A DNA stretch of 64,000 nt from Talinum fruticosum (taxonomy: Eukaryota > Streptophyta > Magnoliopsida > Caryophyllales > Talinaceae): NCBI GenBank assembly GCA_021018815.1, contig JAITYX010000016.1, positions 6,897,001-6,961,000 on the forward strand. Direction: 5' to 3'. Of the stretch, positions 60,310-64,000 are shown piece after piece (position 1 is the first letter of the stretch; every line of letters starts with the position of its first letter). A program made the position numbers and the translations under genes. A model generated the notes under the pieces. It did no database searches. It saw only the letters and a list, made by a program, of their open reading frames with translations, and was not told where the DNA came from.

Positions 60310-62070
60310 CAAAAAGGCTCTATATTTCCTGCTTAAAAATTTAAATAAAAAAAACTTGGCAGGTATTGTTAAACTATCGATTAACCTTTAATCCCCCCCA
60401 CCCCACCCCACCCCAAAATCGCGAGAATATAAGTTTTTCGATCGTTTTTATGAATTTTTGGATTTTAATATTTTGAATTTGGAGTTATGTTATTCATAAT
60501 ATTGTTAATTATTGATTTACCTTTAATATCTCTATTTTTAATATATTTTTAATATCTCTATTTTTAATATTTTTTTAACAAATTTAAGTTTTTATTGTCC
60601 CAATTTCTGGACGGTGATCACGAATTTTTAAAATATGAAATACTAAAAAAATATTAGTGTTAAATCGATAGTTTGGTATATTATAAACAATATGAATCAA
60701 AATTTAAGATATTAAAATTTTATAATACAAAACGAATATAGGATTAAAAGTTGCGTTCTTTTGGAGAAATTAAAAAAACTAAGATACATAATTCATGAAC
60801 AATCTCAAGAAACCGACAAAATTTTTTATATATTATTACAAAGTTGAAACCTTTTCTAAAACACATTACGCATATGGAAACATTAAATATTAATATCCAA
60901 ATGGATTAGGAAAAAAATCTAAAAAGATAAGTATAACTCAAATAATACAAATGTAAATATCGAGAGGAGTTCCCTTATAACAAAAGTCAAAAGAGATGTC
61001 TTGAGAAATTCAGGTTATATTAATGTGGATTCTAAGGTTCAAGACTTTTATTGAGTTTGAGTATAATTATTTCACATCCTTCGATGATGAAAGAGGGTTG
61101 ACTTGCCTTAGGGTTGTGAAACAATAATGACAAGTGTAAGGAGTTGTAAGAAAAATTATAAACAATTGTAAGGAGTGGTAAAAAGTTGTAAAATAGTTAT
61201 AAAAAAATTGAAAATAGATTTATAAAGTCTGTAAGTTAAAATTAAATGGAAAATGACTTAAATTGTCTCATGTTATAATGTTGGAACTAGCCATTATTCA
61301 AATTGTTTTGATGGAAATCATTTTTCAAGACCTTGGGCAATACTCAAAGTCTTCTTACATTGAAATAGTTGATGGCGATAACGACTCTCTTAGCACTTCT
61401 CTTATATATCATGTTTGGGTCCTAAATAAAATTTTGGACATCATAAAATATAATTCAAGTTTCAGCTTTCTTTAAGATATGTCATTAAGTAAGGTTTAAG
61501 TCAATTGAGGACATGGACTATGTGTTTAAAGAGCTTCATCAATAAGAAGTCTATTGTGATGAAGATTTGAAGTGAGTATTAGATAATTAACAAAAAATCT
61601 ATTAAGAGATTACATACTTTAATAAAAATAAAAATAATTGTTAAATTTTTCGACAAAAAATTATAATATTTACCAGTTAATTTAATAACAATGGTAACAA
61701 ATTTAAAATATAGTAGTATTATGGACCAAAAACTCTATTTGCAAAATCATAAATTGATACACTGTAGTCTTAAAGGATAAAATGAAAACATGGTAGTTTA
61801 TATCCATTTTCGTACTTTATTTTGACCAGTTTTTATTTTTTAAGTTTAAAAGATATAGATATCTAATATATCTCATATCAATGATAATAGAACGACGACG
61901 ATATTTATACCTTGGGTTACAATTGCCGTAAACAGGGAAACTATAAAGCGTGAGAAAAATAAGGAGTGTCAATGTGTGACAGAGAAAACTTCAAAAGCAC
62001 TTCTGAAGCCTTGAAACCAGAGTTCGTAAAGATCGCCCAGAACCCTCAACTCACAAGACTACCCACGATC
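60310..62070. other. Intergenic DNA between the divergent KIN17 and GMPPA-type genes
   Basis: A C-rich patch (CCCCCCACCCCACCCC) lies at about 60395. A local duplication of TTTTTAATAT/ATCTCTA words lies at 60525-60580, and TTGTAA-rich low-complexity DNA at 61110-61240. No gene is supported. Confidence 0.5.
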
Positions 62071-62075
62071 TTCTA

Positions 62076-63984
62076 ATGGAGGAGAAAGCGGTCGCTGTGA
62101 TCTTAGTGGGTGGTCCGACCACCAAAGGTACGATACTCATCCCATCATAAAAATCAAAACTTTCTGCTCAAATTTCATGTCCATCAATTTCCGATTTCAA
62201 TGGTTGTTTGATGAGTTAAAGCATTAATATGAATTGGGTGACTGACAGGAAATTCATTTCGGCCATTATCGTTCAATACTCCAAAACCCTTGTTCCCTAT
62301 TGCTGGACAGCCTATGATTCACCACCCCATTTCAGCTTGTAAAAAGTATGGCCGGATCTCCCCTGATGATTTTGCTATTCGTATGTGTTGGGAATTGGGC
62401 CTAGATTGACTCATTGTTTTTGTCATTCATTTGTGTAGATACCAAATCTGGTTCAAATTTTTCTTATTGGGTTCTATGAAGAGCGGGAGTTTGCTCTGTA
62501 TGTGTCTTCAATCTCTAATGAGCTCAAGGTGCCCGTTAGGTGAGTCCAACTTTTACTGTGCTTCCCTTTGGCTTTGGGTAGGTTTAATTGGACGATGCTA
62601 AGGTGTTGAGGCTTGGTAAGGAGTGTTGAGACTTACTGAAGTGCCATGGGTATGGGATTTGGCTATTTCAGCCACTGAATGAATCTGACACTTTCGCTCA
62701 TAAAAGGTTGTTGAATGTAGATTTTATGAATTTTTGGTGTAATTTCAGGAAGTTCAAGATAATGTTGTTGGTTCCCGAGCTTTGATATGGGTGCTTCATG
62801 TTGTATGAAGTGCCCTAATTTTGGTCAACATAGGTTTAGATTTTCATAGTTGTTTCTTTGTTTTGTAGGTTATCTTGAATGCATTATGATGTTTGAAGTC
62901 ACCATTTTGCTGTATTGTTGGTTCTCTTTAGCTAAATTTGAGTTTATTTGATTCTTGTCATTTCAGATACTTGAAAGAAGACAGACCACATGGTTCAGCT
63001 GGTTCACTGTATTTCTTCAGAGATATGATAATGGAAGATGAGCCGGTTTGTGTCTGGCTCTTGTATAATTGGTGTTGGTTCTCTGTAACTGTATGCTATC
63101 CCATGGGGAGTTAATCCTACGATGATATTATAGTTTTTTTTCTCTAATCATATGTGACTTGGGCATTCTTCATTGCACTGTCGCTCGATGTATATGTGTC
63201 TGTGAGAGGGAGGGGAAGTGACGTATTTCAAGTTAACAGTGTGGGACTTGCATTTCAAGATTCATAACGTCTCCTGCTTTTGTCTACTTCTCTTTTGCAG
63301 TCTCATATTTTTCTTCTGAATTGTGACGTTTGCTGCAGTTTCCCGCTTCCTGAGATGCTCGGTAATTCACTTATTAGTTCCTGCTTTTTGTCAACATATT
63401 TCTCACTGGTTCACTCTGTGTTACTTCTTATGGTAGACATGGATCACTGTAGGCTACGCTGAACTGTCTTATGGTATCCCTTTTTGGTGTTATGATTTAG
63501 TAATATTTTCTCTGTTGGCAACTGATACTGTAGCTTTTTGACCTGTTCAGATGCCCACAGGAGGTCTGGTGGCTTGGGTACAATGTTAGTAATTAAGGTG
63601 GGGGACATACCAAGAATCAATCTATGTAATTGCTCCTTTATTTGTATCATTGTATTATTCACCTTAATAGAGTCCCTAAATGCAGGTTTCTGCTGAATCT
63701 GCTAGTCAGTTTGGTGAGTTAGTTGCAGACCCAGATACCAAAGAATTGCTGCATTACACAGAGAAGCCTGAGACGTTTGTATGTGTTCTCCTTAAGCAGC
63801 AGTAGTTTTCTAAGCATTTGGAAATCACATTGAGCATCACTTCATTAGAAGCATTTATGCCCTTTTGGTAACTCATGATTCGTCTTTTGTGCAGGTTAGT
63901 GATTTAATAAACTGTGGTGTTTATGTGTTCACACCAAATATTTTTCTGCTATTGAGGGTGTGTTTGCAAACTGGGAAGACAAAG
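62076..63984 (+). CDS. GMPPA/KONJAC-type mannose-1-phosphate guanylyltransferase-like protein, 5' part; apparent base losses
   Basis: These nucleotidyltransferase-like proteins regulate or support GDP-mannose synthesis in the cytosol. Exons seen are 62076-62127, 62249 to about 62345, 62439-62539, 62967-63045, 63301-63361, 63551-63597, 63686-63778 and 63895-63984; the gene continues past the window. Landmarks are [115 protein letters not shown] and [14 protein letters not shown]. After the first GG the family GTR motif reads GNS here. Exon 2 ends AAAAAGTATGG, where one G seems missing (AAG|GTATGG expected). In exon 8 the T run 63941-63945 appears one base short: a sixth T would restore the [12 protein letters not shown] frame. 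Confidence 0.9.
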
Positions 63985-64000
63985 GTAGGTATCTATACTT

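Overview
The window is nuclear DNA of a dicot plant. Evidence: short exons with GT..AG introns, AT-rich introns and intergenic DNA, CT-rich leaders, actin with a leader intron, a plant-type XTH, GH17-X8 glucanase and DUF506 protein, and a nuclear-type tRNA-Lys. Eleven protein-coding loci could be assembled exon by exon. No operon, CRISPR array or phage element is present, and I found no clearly new multi-gene system. The most useful observations are about gene integrity, repeat architecture and one receptor-kinase cluster.

Layout: 1-1.4 kb, 5' part of a cytosolic triosephosphate isomerase gene (minus). 1.5-10.3 kb, AT-rich repeat-laden DNA with a large fold-back element, a two-locus dimer repeat and an hAT-like element. 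11.3-14.2 kb, a DUF506 gene (plus). 15.5-16.0 kb, an RNase H-like retroelement remnant. 17-18.8 kb, repeats and a tRNA-like sequence. 18.9-21.7 kb, a probable minus-strand transcription unit that I could not assign. 22.6-23.9 kb, XTH (minus). 26.7-28.4 kb, GH17-X8 beta-1,3-glucanase (plus). 29.84-29.91 kb, tRNA-Lys(CTT) (minus), close to ALG5 (plus, 30.0-34.5 kb, ten exons). 35.7-39.2 kb, actin (minus). 41.1-45.0 kb, very-long-chain enoyl-CoA reductase (minus). 46.4-54.6 kb, a tandem LRK10L-type receptor-like kinase cluster: one pseudogene, one small remnant and one nearly complete gene whose intron holds an antisense LINE fragment. 55.7-56.4 kb, a small single-pass membrane protein (minus). 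58.8-60.2 kb, KIN17 (minus). 62.1 kb to the end, a GMPPA/KONJAC-type gene (plus), cut by the window edge.

The genes are independent housekeeping or cell-wall/endomembrane genes, with no sign of a shared pathway cluster. XTH and the GH17 glucanase act in the wall. ALG5 supplies dolichyl-phosphate glucose for N-glycosylation, and GMPPA-type proteins bear on GDP-mannose supply. ECR completes very-long-chain fatty-acid elongation in the ER.

A striking pattern runs through the window. At least six otherwise well-conserved genes (TPI, GH17, ECR, LRK10L kinase, KIN17, GMPPA) each carry one or two apparent single-base losses, most of them in or beside short homopolymers. Adding back one base restores the family reading frame each time. 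DUF506, XTH, ALG5, actin and the small membrane protein have no such break. The simplest reading is residual single-base deletion error in the assembly, not mass pseudogenisation, so gene-finder output for this window will be misleading.
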